A DNA stretch of 64,000 bases from Clostridiales bacterium. GTDB taxonomy: Bacteria > Bacillota > Clostridia > Christensenellales > Borkfalkiaceae. The notes below the pieces were generated by a model. It did no database searches. It had not been told where the DNA came from and saw only the letters and a program-made list of their open reading frames with translations. This document shows positions 1-8,441 of the stretch, in pieces (the first letter of the stretch is position 1; every line of letters starts with the position of its first letter). Position numbers and translations under genes: made by a program. Location: the NCBI GenBank assembly GCA_015055615.1, contig SVHT01000007.1:28249-92248 (forward strand), given 5' to 3'.

Positions 1-119
1 TCGTGGCAAATCTCGATGAGGTAATCTAAAAAATGCGAATAGGTCAATTTTTCGGGATTTTCGTAAACGAACTGCTTTTTTATATGTCCGTCCGTCATCA
101 GCTTTGCCCAAATACGCAT
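1..119 (-). CDS. Hypothetical protein, 5' end only
   Basis: The N-terminal 39 codons of a gene running off the left edge. It begins MRIWAKLMTDGHIKK and has a good ribosome binding site (AAAGGAG) ahead of the ATG at 119. A consensus promoter lies immediately upstream. The opening resembles a short conserved clostridial family of unknown function that starts MRIW, but too little is visible to assign it. Confidence 0.6.
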   Translation of the reverse strand, partial: MRIWAKLMTDGHIKKQFVYENPEKLTYSHFLDYLIEICH

Positions 120-150
120 AATTTCGCTCCTTTCCCCTAATATACGCAAT

Positions 151-179
151 ATTATACACGCTTTTACAAAAAAAGTAAA
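151..179 (-). promoter_or_regulatory. Sigma-A promoter for the left-edge gene
   Basis: On the minus strand TTTACT, 17 bases, then TATAAT (151-156). Predicted start about 30 bases before the ATG at 119. Confidence 0.65.
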
Positions 180-389
180 CCGTTTTCAGCGTTTTTTCAA
201 ATTTTGGCATATCGGCGAAAAGGGTTGGAATAAAGTATGATACAAAGTCGATAAAAAACGATACGCGCTCCTTGGCTTGCCTTGGCAAAAACGCCGTGAA
301 AAGATTTTTTACAAAACCCGCCAAAAATAGGGTTTTTTGTTGAGATTTCGGCAAACGGGAGCAGGTAAAATGGAGTAAAAAGTACCGCT

Positions 390-1175
390 ATGGCAAATCA
401 ATTTTTCCGCAAACGCTTTCCGTATGGCATTACCGTCGTCGCCCTTCTTTTGTGCGCGATTGTGAGCATAGTTTCCACGATTGCCTACGGCGCGCGGACG
501 GCAAAAAAGACCGCCGTATACGTCGCCGCCAGCCGTTCGTTGCCCATTTATTCGGTGGAAACGGACGAAAAGAAGGTCGCCATCAGTTTCGATTGCGCTT
601 GGGGCGTGGAATACACCGATACGTTGCTGGAAGTCATGGAAAAAAACGACGTGCGTTGCACCTTTTTCGCCGTGCAGTTTTGGGTGGAAAAATACCCCGA
701 ATACGTCGAAAAAATCGTCGCCGCGGGCCACGAAATCGGTACGCACAGCCGTACACATCCGTACATGAGCAAGCTTTCCGAGGCGGAAATTCGGGACGAA
801 TTGACCACTTCGTCCGCCGCAATCGAAAAGCTGACGGGGAAAAAAGTAACCCTTTTTCGCCCCCCGTATGGGGACTATAACAACCTTTTAATCGATACGT
901 GTAAGACAATGGGGCTCTACCCGATACAATGGGACGTGGACTCGCTGGATTGGAAAAACCTCTCCGCCACAGAGCTTGCCATGCGCGTTATCAACGGCGC
1001 AAAAAACGGCTCGATTATCCTTTGCCATAACAACGGCTTACACACCGCGGAGGCCCTGCCGTTAATCTTTTCCACGCTGAAAAACCGCGGGTTTACTTTC
1101 GTGCCGATCGGGGAACTTATCTATCGCGAAAATTACGTGATTGACCACAACGGCAGACAACACGAAAACGCCTAA
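390..1175 (+). CDS. pdaB: PdaB-type polysaccharide deacetylase, sporulation
   Basis: A 261-residue NodB-fold deacetylase with an N-terminal membrane segment (about residues 13-33), so probably anchored with the catalytic domain outside the cytoplasm. Visible catalytic features are SFDCAWG (metal Asp68), HEIGTHSRTHP (metal His119 and His123), RPPYGDY (157-163) and a late ILCHN (His213). The FDxAWG start of the domain is typical of PdaB, needed for spore cortex maintenance in Bacillus, rather than of chitin deacetylases. No strong ribosome binding site precedes the ATG; GGAG lies 14 bases upstream. It stands alone in front of the SSB-like gene. The exact substrate cannot be read from sequence. 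Confidence 0.8.
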   Translation: MANQFFRKRFPYGITVVALLLCAIVSIVSTIAYGARTAKKTAVYVAASRSLPIYSVETDEKKVAISFDCAWGVEYTDTLLEVMEKNDVRCTFFAVQFWVEKYPEYVEKIVAAGHEIGTHSRTHPYMSKLSEAEIRDELTTSSAAIEKLTGKKVTLFRPPYGDYNNLLIDTCKTMGLYPIQWDVDSLDWKNLSATELAMRVINGAKNGSIILCHNNGLHTAEALPLIFSTLKNRGFTFVPIGELIYRENYVIDHNGRQHENA

Positions 1176-1249
1176 ATTTTTGCGTTCGTTGCGATACGGT
1201 ATAGGGCGTTTTATGAAAAAAGACAAAAAAATACGTTTGGAGGTTTCTA

Positions 1250-1954
1250 ATGAACTACGTTACGGAAAAAAACAATAGAGTTTACGTTTCGGGCGAAATT
1301 GTGAGCGACGCAAAGTTCTCTCACGAGGTATACGGCGAGGGTTTTTACGAATTCTACGTACGGGTTATGCGGCTTTCCGGGCAGGCGGATATCCTGCCTG
1401 TGACGCTTAGTGAACGGCTTATCCAAGGGGGCATGCTTTGCAAGGGCAAAACGATTTTTGCGCTTGGGCAGTTCCGCAGCTATAACAAAATCGAAAACGG
1501 CAAATCCCGACTGATGCTCACCGTCTTCGTGCGGGAGCTGTTGGAAGAATTGCCCGACAAAAACCCAAACAGCATTTTGCTTAGCGGTTATATTTGTAAA
1601 CCGCCCATTTATCGGACCACCCCTTTCAACCGCGAAATTGCGGACGTGCTGGTTGCCGTCAACCGCGCCTATAATAAGTCCGATTATATCCCGTGTATCG
1701 CTTGGGGACGGAACGCGCGGTTTGTCAAAAGTCTGACTGTGGGCGATAAAATCGCGATTTCGGGCAGAATACAGAGCCGCGAATACCAGAAAAAGCTATC
1801 TGAAACGGAAATGAAGACGATGACGGCGTACGAGGTATCCGTGTCGAAATTGGCGGCGTTTGATTCGGTAGACGATTTCGACATTGACAGCGAATTCGAT
1901 TTGTATTCCCTGCAAAACAAACACGACAGCATTGCAACCACGGCGGAATATTGA
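1250..1954 (+). CDS. Single-stranded DNA-binding protein-like, two OB folds
   Basis: A 234-residue protein with two consecutive OB-like halves: roughly residues 5-95 (VYVSGEIVSDAKFSHEVYGE... with FYEFYVRVMR) and 105-205 (ILLSGYICKPPIYRTTPFNRE, then DYIPCIAWGRNARFVKSL and GDKIAISGRIQSREYQ). The second half carries the usual SSB strand pattern. An acidic C-terminal stretch (FDSVDDFDIDSEFD) recalls the SSB tail, although the classical DDDIPF tip is absent. Start fixed by TTGGAGG nine bases upstream. Such double-OB proteins occur in Clostridia beside a normal SSB; whether it acts in replication, repair or sporulation is not shown. A terminator follows. Confidence 0.75.
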   Translation: MNYVTEKNNRVYVSGEIVSDAKFSHEVYGEGFYEFYVRVMRLSGQADILPVTLSERLIQGGMLCKGKTIFALGQFRSYNKIENGKSRLMLTVFVRELLEELPDKNPNSILLSGYICKPPIYRTTPFNREIADVLVAVNRAYNKSDYIPCIAWGRNARFVKSLTVGDKIAISGRIQSREYQKKLSETEMKTMTAYEVSVSKLAAFDSVDDFDIDSEFDLYSLQNKHDSIATTAEY

Positions 1955-2013
1955 TACGCGCGTAATCTCGTTGCGTTTCTTCTTTGACAAGTATATTGCG
2001 TAAGCTTTGATAA

Positions 2014-2037
2014 AACGGGTGCAAGCCCGTTTTTTTA
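2014..2037 (+). terminator. Rho-independent terminator after the SSB-like gene
   Basis: AACGGG, a TGCAAG loop, CCCGTT, then seven T. Confidence 0.75.
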
Positions 2038-2060
2038 ATGAAAAAATCTTCCCCACGGCG

Positions 2061-2090
2061 TTCTAAAACGCCCTTTGTCCGCATAGGATA
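2061..2090 (+). promoter_or_regulatory. Putative sigma-E promoter of spoIVFA
   Basis: TTCTAAA (2061-2067), exactly 14 bases, then CATAGGATA (2082-2090), resembling the mother-cell sigma-E pattern. The same -10 and the same spacing occur upstream of the SPOCS-LysM gene at 42919-42948. No convincing sigma-A promoter lies here. Inference from pattern only. Confidence 0.5.
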
Positions 2091-2124
2091 AAACAGAGTA
2101 AAACGCAACGAAGGAGATTTTTGT

Positions 2125-3114
2125 ATGAACGAAGAAATCGAATACGCCGAAATGTTAGAAATCCCCGTATCTACCGTCAACGTAGTACGCAAAAAACGCC
2201 GTCGCAAACACGTGGACGAGCAACAAAAAACACCCCCGTCCCCCCACTTCGAGCCTCTGTCCCCGCATACGGACGCCCTCTTACGGGATTCCGTCATCGC
2301 ACAGGTCAACGAGAAGTTGGAAGAACCGATATCTTCCGTTGCAGATACGGAAAACATAACGACGGAAGAAGAATTGCTTGCAGAAGGTTTAAACAGCGAA
2401 GGCTATCTCTCGTTTGAACCGGAACCCGACCGCCTGCATACCGTTCGTCTGTACGCCTCCGGCGAAGTGCGAACGGAAGAAAATATCGAGCAAGACGATA
2501 CGAAAGACGGCGATTATACGGCGGACGAATATCAAAACGCGGGCATACGGTACGCGATGAAGACAAAAAAACGCGCATCGCGCGGTTTGCGAATCGCCTT
2601 GAATACCGAGCTTGCATTGGCGTGCGCGCTGTGCGGGACCATCTTCTTCACCAACGTATTTATGCCAAACAGCGCCATCAACAGCTTTTTCCGCGCGATG
2701 CATACGCCAAAGCAAGAAACTGTCGTAAAGCATTATTCCGACTTCGAGCTGTCGCCGATTGTCAGCTTGCGTTCGGATGCGGAGCTCAACCTTTCGTCAA
2801 CGGGCGTGCTCTCGTTCACAGACGATTGTTGCGTATATCCCGCCGCCAACGGCACGGTTAAGGAAATTGCGCATACAGACGACGGGCTTTACACCGTAAA
2901 AGTGGCGTATACCGACACCTTCACGGGGGTTTTCTACGGTTTGGACTCCGTCTATTATACCGTGGGCGACGAGGTGAAAGCCAACGTGCCCATCGGCTAT
3001 ACGGCAGGCAACTCTGAGGTACAGGTAACCATGTATTCGGGTGGCAATTTATTAAACTGTTTTGAGCTGACGGAGGAAAACTGCCTTGCGTGGATTAGCG
3101 ACGTGGAAGAATAA
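2125..3114 (+). CDS. spoIVFA: SpoIVFA-like sporulation membrane protein
   Basis: A 329-residue protein: a long acidic N-terminal cytoplasmic region (1-150), one membrane segment (about 157-180, ALACALCGTIFFTNVF) and an external C-terminal domain shaped like an M23 beta-barrel (VYPAANGTVKEIAHTDDGLY, then YTVGDEVKANVPIGYTAG) that lacks the catalytic His/Asp residues. This architecture, directly before an M50 protease, is that of SpoIVFA, which holds and inhibits SpoIVFB until a forespore signal arrives. The N-terminal region is longer than in Bacillus. The ribosome binding site is GAAGGAG; a putative sigma-E promoter lies upstream. The identity rests more on context than on sequence similarity. 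Confidence 0.7.
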   Translation: MNEEIEYAEMLEIPVSTVNVVRKKRRRKHVDEQQKTPPSPHFEPLSPHTDALLRDSVIAQVNEKLEEPISSVADTENITTEEELLAEGLNSEGYLSFEPEPDRLHTVRLYASGEVRTEENIEQDDTKDGDYTADEYQNAGIRYAMKTKKRASRGLRIALNTELALACALCGTIFFTNVFMPNSAINSFFRAMHTPKQETVVKHYSDFELSPIVSLRSDAELNLSSTGVLSFTDDCCVYPAANGTVKEIAHTDDGLYTVKVAYTDTFTGVFYGLDSVYYTVGDEVKANVPIGYTAGNSEVQVTMYSGGNLLNCFELTEENCLAWISDVEE

Positions 3115-4072
3115 CCCGCAAAAGCTTGGCAAATATAAAAGACGCACGCGCAAGCCCTCACGCTTGCGCGTGTTTCGCCTGCACCCGCTTTTCGTCGCCG
3201 TGGGGGTATGGTACGCCTTCAAGGGGGAATTGTTCCTATTTTTTCTCTCCGCACTCGTTGCAATTCAACACGAATGCGCCCACGCCTTTGCCGCGGCAAA
3301 ATTGGGGTATAAGCTCAACGCCATCATCTTAATGCCCTACGGCGCCGTTATTGACGGAGACCTTCGGGGAATATCGTTTAAAGACGAAATCCTCGTCGCC
3401 CTTTGCGGTCCGCTTTGCAACCTAATCACGGCGATTTTTTTCGTTGCCCTTTGGTGGATACACCCCGCTTTATACGCCTTTACAGACGTCGCTTGTTATT
3501 CCTCTCTTGCCATTGCTCTCATCAATCTTTTGCCGGCTTACCCCCTGGACGGGGGGCGAATTTGCAAGTGCGCGTTGGCTCGCCTTTTCAGTCGCACCGA
3601 CCCGCAAACCCACCGAGCAGAACGCCGAGCGGAGAAAATCTGCCGTACGTTGAGCTTTCTCTTCGCGCTCTCTTTTTTGGCAATCTTCGTCCGACAATGT
3701 ATTTTTGCGCAACCTAATTTTTCCCTACTTGCCTTTACCGTCTTCTTAACGCTCGGCGCGCTTGGCAACCGCGACAAGGCAGCAACGTACACCCGTATGG
3801 ACCTTTCTTGCAAGGACGCGCTGGTACGGGGGGTCGAAATAAAGCGAGTCGCCGTCTCTGCCGCTTGCCCGACAAAGGACGCTCTGCGCTTTTTATCCCG
3901 TGGCAGTTATCTGATTTTGGAGGTCTACGACGAGCAAGAAAATCATCTGTTTGACCTACCGCAAAACGAGCTTTCCGCCTATTTTTTGTCCGCAGAAAAT
4001 CCCTACACTCCGTTGTCCGAGCTAAGGAAAACGCTTGTTTCGCCCACAAAAACGCAAGAAAATTCCAGCTAA
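3086..4072 (+). CDS. spoIVFB: SpoIVFB-like M50 site-2 protease
   Basis: A 328-residue polytopic intramembrane metalloprotease. It shows the zinc motif QHECAH (His62, Glu63, His66) in the second hydrophobic segment and the second motif LLPAYPLDGGR (Asp155), both diagnostic of M50 proteases; a soluble CBS-sized C-terminal part follows. In Bacillus SpoIVFB cleaves pro-sigma-K in the outer forespore membrane. The likely start is TTG at 3086, because GGAGG sits nine bases upstream inside spoIVFA; this overlaps the end of spoIVFA by 29 bases and implies translational coupling. Downstream in-frame starts cannot be excluded. Confidence 0.82.
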   Translation: MRGLATWKNNPQKLGKYKRRTRKPSRLRVFRLHPLFVAVGVWYAFKGELFLFFLSALVAIQHECAHAFAAAKLGYKLNAIILMPYGAVIDGDLRGISFKDEILVALCGPLCNLITAIFFVALWWIHPALYAFTDVACYSSLAIALINLLPAYPLDGGRICKCALARLFSRTDPQTHRAERRAEKICRTLSFLFALSFLAIFVRQCIFAQPNFSLLAFTVFLTLGALGNRDKAATYTRMDLSCKDALVRGVEIKRVAVSAACPTKDALRFLSRGSYLILEVYDEQENHLFDLPQNELSAYFLSAENPYTPLSELRKTLVSPTKTQENSS

Positions 4073-4107
4073 ATGCGAGAAAAACGCCGAACAAAGCGCA
4101 AAACTTC

Positions 4108-4136
4108 TTGCCAAAGTGGCTATCGTGTGTTATACT
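4108..4136 (+). promoter_or_regulatory. Sigma-A promoter for rng
   Basis: TTGCCA, 17 bases, TATACT. It implies a leader of about 95 bases before the rng ATG, a common place for autoregulation of RNase E/G genes. Confidence 0.65.
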
Positions 4137-4238
4137 AATGCTTGCGTGGTTTTTTGCGTAGCGGGAAACAATCCCTTCAAAAACACATAAACACACGAGC
4201 CCGACAATAACAAAACGCACGACAAAAAGGATAAGGCG

Positions 4239-5759
4239 ATGAAAAAAGAAATCAAACGAGAATGGTTTTTGGACCGTTATTGCGGGCAACAATTCGCGGC
4301 TTTGGTAGAAGACGGCAAACTAGCGGAATTCGCTTGCGAAAAAGAACCGCGCACCTCTTGCGTGGGCAATATCTATAAGGGCAGAGTGACCAACGTGCTT
4401 TCGGGCATGAACGCCGCCTTTATCCATTGCGGTTTGGAAAAAAATTGCTATCTTTCCATGGACGAGAGCTATACCGACTGCACCAAATACGACGACGCAA
4501 CCCCCGAAAAAGCGGACAGCCGTCCTTTGGATTTGCAAATCGGCGACGAAATCATCGTGCAAGTGACCAAACCTCCCCGCGGTAACAAAGGCGCAAAAGT
4601 CACCACGCGCCTTTCCTTCGTCGGTAAAACGATGATTTATTTGCCCAACACCGATTTCCTTGGCATTTCCCGTAAAATCACGGACGAAAGCACGCGCGAA
4701 ACGTTGCTCAAAACGGCGGAAAATATGCGCGTAAGTCAGGACGAGGGCTTTATCGTCCGCACCCAAGCCCCTTTCGCTACGGCAAAACAGTTAAAAACCG
4801 AGGCGGAATTCTTGAAAAAGCTGTATTTAGAAACCTTGGAAACGGCAAAAACCGCGCCCGTCGGCTCGGTTTTGTACGAGGACGAAGACCTGCCCTTGCG
4901 CGTTCTGCGCGATTCGTACGGTGAGGACATTTCCGCCTTCCACGTCGGAGATAAGGAACTGTACGAGCGTCTGTTGCGCCTTGTCAAACTCCGTCGCGAT
5001 ATCCCCGCGCGAAAGTTGATTTTTTATCAGGGAAACCGCTCCATGCTGCGCGAATACGGTATCACGCCCCTGCTTTACGGTACGGCGAGCCCCATCGTCC
5101 CCTTGGACAACGGCGGGGATCTTGTCATTGAACACACGGAAGCGATGACCGTCATAGACGTGAACACGGGTAGCTACGTCGGGGAAAACAACCTGGAAGA
5201 AACGGTATTTTCCGTAAACTTAACCGCCGCAAAGGAAATCGCAAGACAGGTACGCTTGCGTAATATCGGCGGTATCGTCGTGGTCGATTTTATCGATATG
5301 GTGGACGAAGCGCATAAAGAGGCGGTAACGGTGACCTTGAAGACGGCGCTCTCTATCGACCGCGCAAAATGCAACGTTTTGCCCATGAGCGAGCTGTGTA
5401 TCTCGCAATTCACGAGAAAACGCCTCGGTCGCGACACCCACTCTTACCTTGTCAAACCTTGCGAGCATTGTGAGGGCAAGGGCTATTTACACGACGATAT
5501 TTTCGTTATTACCCGTCTGCGCGCGGACATTCTTGATTGCTTTGCGGAAGGGCATACCGCCGTCCTTATAGAGCTGAACGAAAAAATTATGGAGCTTATC
5601 CTCGACCAAGAAATGTTCGCAAAAGAAATGCAGGGCCGTTGGAAGGATAAAAAGATATATTTTGTTCCGCACAAAACGTATAAGGAAGATTATTTCACCG
5701 TACGAGGCGGAGACTCCGACAGTCTCAGCTTGCCCGCCAAAGCATTGCGTTTATTCTAA
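4239..5759 (+). CDS. rng: Ribonuclease G
   Basis: A 506-residue RNase E/G family endoribonuclease for rRNA maturation and mRNA decay. An S1-like RNA-binding domain lies near the N terminus (VGNIYKGRVTNVLSGMNAAF). The catalytic DNase-I-like part has the two magnesium aspartates in TVIDVNTGSYVG and VVDFIDM, and the zinc-link motif is PCEHCEGKGY near residue 410. There is no RNase E-type C-terminal scaffold, so the length fits RNase G. Its position next to an M50 protease is a familiar clostridial arrangement, although the usual rplU-rpmA neighbours are missing here. Confidence 0.93.
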   Translation: MKKEIKREWFLDRYCGQQFAALVEDGKLAEFACEKEPRTSCVGNIYKGRVTNVLSGMNAAFIHCGLEKNCYLSMDESYTDCTKYDDATPEKADSRPLDLQIGDEIIVQVTKPPRGNKGAKVTTRLSFVGKTMIYLPNTDFLGISRKITDESTRETLLKTAENMRVSQDEGFIVRTQAPFATAKQLKTEAEFLKKLYLETLETAKTAPVGSVLYEDEDLPLRVLRDSYGEDISAFHVGDKELYERLLRLVKLRRDIPARKLIFYQGNRSMLREYGITPLLYGTASPIVPLDNGGDLVIEHTEAMTVIDVNTGSYVGENNLEETVFSVNLTAAKEIARQVRLRNIGGIVVVDFIDMVDEAHKEAVTVTLKTALSIDRAKCNVLPMSELCISQFTRKRLGRDTHSYLVKPCEHCEGKGYLHDDIFVITRLRADILDCFAEGHTAVLIELNEKIMELILDQEMFAKEMQGRWKDKKIYFVPHKTYKEDYFTVRGGDSDSLSLPAKALRLF

Positions 5760-5782
5760 TCGACCAAAAAAGGATTTTTATC

Positions 5783-5811
5783 CCGCCCTTGCCCCTTGCA
5801 AGGGCGGTTTT
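5783..5811 (+). terminator. Terminator after rng
   Basis: CCGCCCTTG, short loop, CAAGGGCGG followed by TTTTATTT. The remaining bases up to 5943 hold no gene that I can see. Confidence 0.75.
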
Positions 5812-5943
5812 ATTTGCAAAAGCCCCCTACACGTATCGCAACGAAAGGGGGGGTTACAAAAATCCAATACCGCACCGCTAATTTTTTGGAAGATTTTTTC
5901 AACAGCAGACAAGCTTTTATTTTTTATTTTCCGCTAAAAACGC

Positions 5944-5972
5944 TTTACAAGGCAAAAATAAAATGATATACT
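5944..5972 (+). promoter_or_regulatory. Sigma-A promoter of the wzz/wze-like pair
   Basis: TTTACA, 17 bases, TATACT. The predicted start, near 5979, lies downstream of the in-frame ATG at 5963, which supports translation from 6074. Confidence 0.65.
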
Positions 5973-6073
5973 ATGTGCGTATGGCTTTATTTATATTGTA
6001 CGCGATAAGCGCGCGTACGCGTGAAAAGCCCTACCCAAAAGAAGAAAGTAAAAGTTTAGGTAAGGAGAATACA

Positions 6074-7441
6074 ATGGACAAAAACGTTCAAAAGGAAGAA
6101 GGCATCAGCTTAATGGACGTCGTGCGTCTTCTTTTAAGCAAAATTAAGCTTTTGATTTTGCTTGTGCTCATCGGCGGTTTTATCGGCGGTGCTTTTTCGG
6201 TTTGGCAGACAAAGGACGTAAAGTATTACGGTTCGCAAATCCGTTTCTACGTCAACCCCGAAAACCCCACTATGTCGGCTGACGGCAGCGGTTTGAATAC
6301 GAGCGGCAGCGAATACGGCGTATACGGCGCGTACGGCGAACATATCTTCGACAACATGATTAAACTTCTCAACGAAGATATCTTTGCAGAAGAAATGCTC
6401 TTGCGCAGCCAAGACACCTCTAAATTCGTTGATGATCCCAGCACCGCTGATATTGATGAAAGCAAGGAAAAAGAAATCTACAAGTACTTGCCCATGAAGG
6501 ATGTTTGGACGAACAAAAACGAAACGGCGTTGGCAGAAAAGCTTAATGCCGCTATCGACGACGCTATTCCTTCCGCAAAGAACATTATCGAAACGGAAGC
6601 AGCTCTTGTAGACGCACAACAAAAATACATTTCTGCGTTTGCAGAACACAGCAAAAAAGCGGCGGCGCTGGAAAAAGCTTGGACGCAAGTTTTCGGCACT
6701 TCTTACAACGATACGAAGTACAACGACTTGAAGGATTCGGACAAGGAAACCGACGAATTTAAAAACATTGTAAAACCCGCTTACGACGAAGAACGTACTG
6801 CATATAGAGAAGTAACCAAAGCGTTCAGCGAATTGGATATTCAGAATATCAATTTGAGTACGGCAAAACGCAACTTGGAAGAAAAACGTCAGGCAGTTTC
6901 AACTCTTTGGGAAAAAACTGCAAAATACCAAAAAGACCTTAAACGTTTTTCCTCGGCTGTGCATTTCGCGTTCTTGCTCTCCAACGAAGACATTAAGGAC
7001 GCGAACAAATTCGCACGTAGCTTTATCTATGCAAATATTTCTGTTTACGGAGACTCCAACCGTGATTTTGCAGAAAAGCTCTATGCGATTGTGATTGATG
7101 CTGTTCCCGATTTCGTTGAGGCAAAAATGGCAGTCCCCTCGGGCTATACGGGTACGGATTGTCAAAGATCCTCGCGTAACGACACCATCGCGCAGACAAA
7201 CAGCGGTTACACGAAGAGCCAGGCGATTAAATCGGCAATCTTGATGGCGCTTGCCTTTGGCGTAGTTGCCTCCGTTGCTATCATTATCATCGACAGATCG
7301 GACAAACGTTTGCGCGATTACGATGTGATTACCAGAGATTTCCACGTGCCTATCCTCGGCGTTGTGCCTACCATTGAAATGAACGAAAACAACACGACGA
7401 AAAAAAGCAACGCACCTAAGCAGAACAAGGAGGAAAAATAA
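6074..7441 (+). CDS. Wzz/CapA-type polysaccharide co-polymerase
   Basis: A 455-residue membrane protein with a membrane segment near each end: about residues 20-42 (LLILLVLIGGFIGGAFSVW) and about 390-410 (SAILMALAFGVVASVAIIII), enclosing a long, largely helical and coiled external region. After the second segment comes DKRLRDYDVITRDFHVPILGVVP, the cytoplasmic motif of chain-length regulators that pair with BY-kinases. Start chosen at 6074 for its AAGGAG site; an upstream in-frame ATG precedes the predicted transcription start. It overlaps the kinase gene by one base (TAATG). Likely role: setting chain length or export of an exopolysaccharide or capsule. No glycosyltransferase or polymerase gene is nearby. 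Confidence 0.85.
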   Translation: MDKNVQKEEGISLMDVVRLLLSKIKLLILLVLIGGFIGGAFSVWQTKDVKYYGSQIRFYVNPENPTMSADGSGLNTSGSEYGVYGAYGEHIFDNMIKLLNEDIFAEEMLLRSQDTSKFVDDPSTADIDESKEKEIYKYLPMKDVWTNKNETALAEKLNAAIDDAIPSAKNIIETEAALVDAQQKYISAFAEHSKKAAALEKAWTQVFGTSYNDTKYNDLKDSDKETDEFKNIVKPAYDEERTAYREVTKAFSELDIQNINLSTAKRNLEEKRQAVSTLWEKTAKYQKDLKRFSSAVHFAFLLSNEDIKDANKFARSFIYANISVYGDSNRDFAEKLYAIVIDAVPDFVEAKMAVPSGYTGTDCQRSSRNDTIAQTNSGYTKSQAIKSAILMALAFGVVASVAIIIIDRSDKRLRDYDVITRDFHVPILGVVPTIEMNENNTTKKSNAPKQNKEEK

Positions 7442-8322
7442 TGGGACTCTTTTCTAAATTTACCGCAAAACTTTCTTCCCGTTCACACGCAAAGCGTTCC
7501 CGTCAGGCAACGCAAATGCACCACTCGCACCGTAGCGAATATCTTTTGAACGAAGATACCCCCTTCGACGTTACCGAAGCGTTCCGTAATTTGAAAGCGG
7601 CTCTGTCGGTATCCGTCCCCAAAAAGGACGGTGGCGTCGTTATCATGACCACGTCGGCATACCCCGAAGACGGTAAAACGACGGTTACGGCAAACCTTGC
7701 GTTGATGTTTGCGCTCTCTGATGCAAAAGTCGTTTTGGTCGACGCCGATATCCGTAAGGGCAGAGTTGCAAAATATTTCAAACGCAAATCCGCCCCCGGT
7801 CTTTCCGATTACCTTTCGGGGCAAAATACGTTGGACGAGGTCGTTCATCAATCGCACCTCAACGAAAACCTTTCGTATATCACTTGCGGCACCCACTCGC
7901 CCAAGCCTTACGAACTGCTCGAAAGTGACGAGATGAAAAATCTGCTTAAAGATCTCCGTTCCAAGTACGATTACGTAATTATCGATACGCCCCCCGTGCT
8001 TATCCTTTCCGACGCGCTTGCAATCGCGCCCGAAACGGACGGTGTCGTGCTCGTTTGCCGTCACTTGGTATCCTATATCAGCGATATCGAACGCGCGCTC
8101 AACACGCTGAAATTTGCAAAATCGAACGTCTTGGGTGTGGTTATCAACGACTACAAACAGCCCAAGCAAGGTAAGTTCTACGGCGGTTATAAAAAGTATT
8201 ACTACTACAATTATAACTATTCCTACGGATCTACCGACCCTACGCATACGGACGACGACGTGGAAGAATCCACAAAAGACACGGCGAACGATACCGCGAA
8301 AGGTACTACGGACGCGAAATAA
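7441..8322 (+). CDS. CpsD/CapB-family tyrosine kinase (BY-kinase)
   Basis: A 293-residue cytoplasmic P-loop protein. Walker A is AYPEDGKTT (73-81), Walker A' is LVDADIRKG (99-107) and Walker B is YVIIDTPPV near residue 180. A C-terminal tyrosine cluster (YGGYKKYYYYNYNYSYG) is the usual autophosphorylation tail. It is translationally coupled to the co-polymerase and should be activated by its C-terminal motif. After the tyrosine cluster comes an unusual Thr/Asp-rich tail of about 30 residues (TDDDVEESTKDTANDTAKG). Target polysaccharide unknown. Confidence 0.9.
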   Translation: MGLFSKFTAKLSSRSHAKRSRQATQMHHSHRSEYLLNEDTPFDVTEAFRNLKAALSVSVPKKDGGVVIMTTSAYPEDGKTTVTANLALMFALSDAKVVLVDADIRKGRVAKYFKRKSAPGLSDYLSGQNTLDEVVHQSHLNENLSYITCGTHSPKPYELLESDEMKNLLKDLRSKYDYVIIDTPPVLILSDALAIAPETDGVVLVCRHLVSYISDIERALNTLKFAKSNVLGVVINDYKQPKQGKFYGGYKKYYYYNYNYSYGSTDPTHTDDDVEESTKDTANDTAKGTTDAK

Positions 8323-8362
8323 CTTTGCGCCGACGTTTTTGGCGACATACAATCTAAAAAAG

Positions 8363-8392
8363 AAAGGGTGGAAAGGATTTCCGCCCTTTTTT
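8363..8392 (+). terminator. Terminator after the BY-kinase
   Basis: AAAGGGTGGAAA, GGA loop, TTTCCGCCC, then six T. Confidence 0.8.
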
Positions 8393-8407
8393 GTCCTTTC
8401 ACATCGT

Positions 8408-8435
8408 TTGAACTGCGCGTAATGCGGGTAATAAT
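8408..8435 (+). promoter_or_regulatory. Possible lon promoter
   Basis: TTGAAC, 16 bases, AATAAT. The predicted start coincides with the lon ATG at 8442, which has no ribosome binding site. Confidence 0.45.
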
Positions 8436-8441
8436 AAATAT

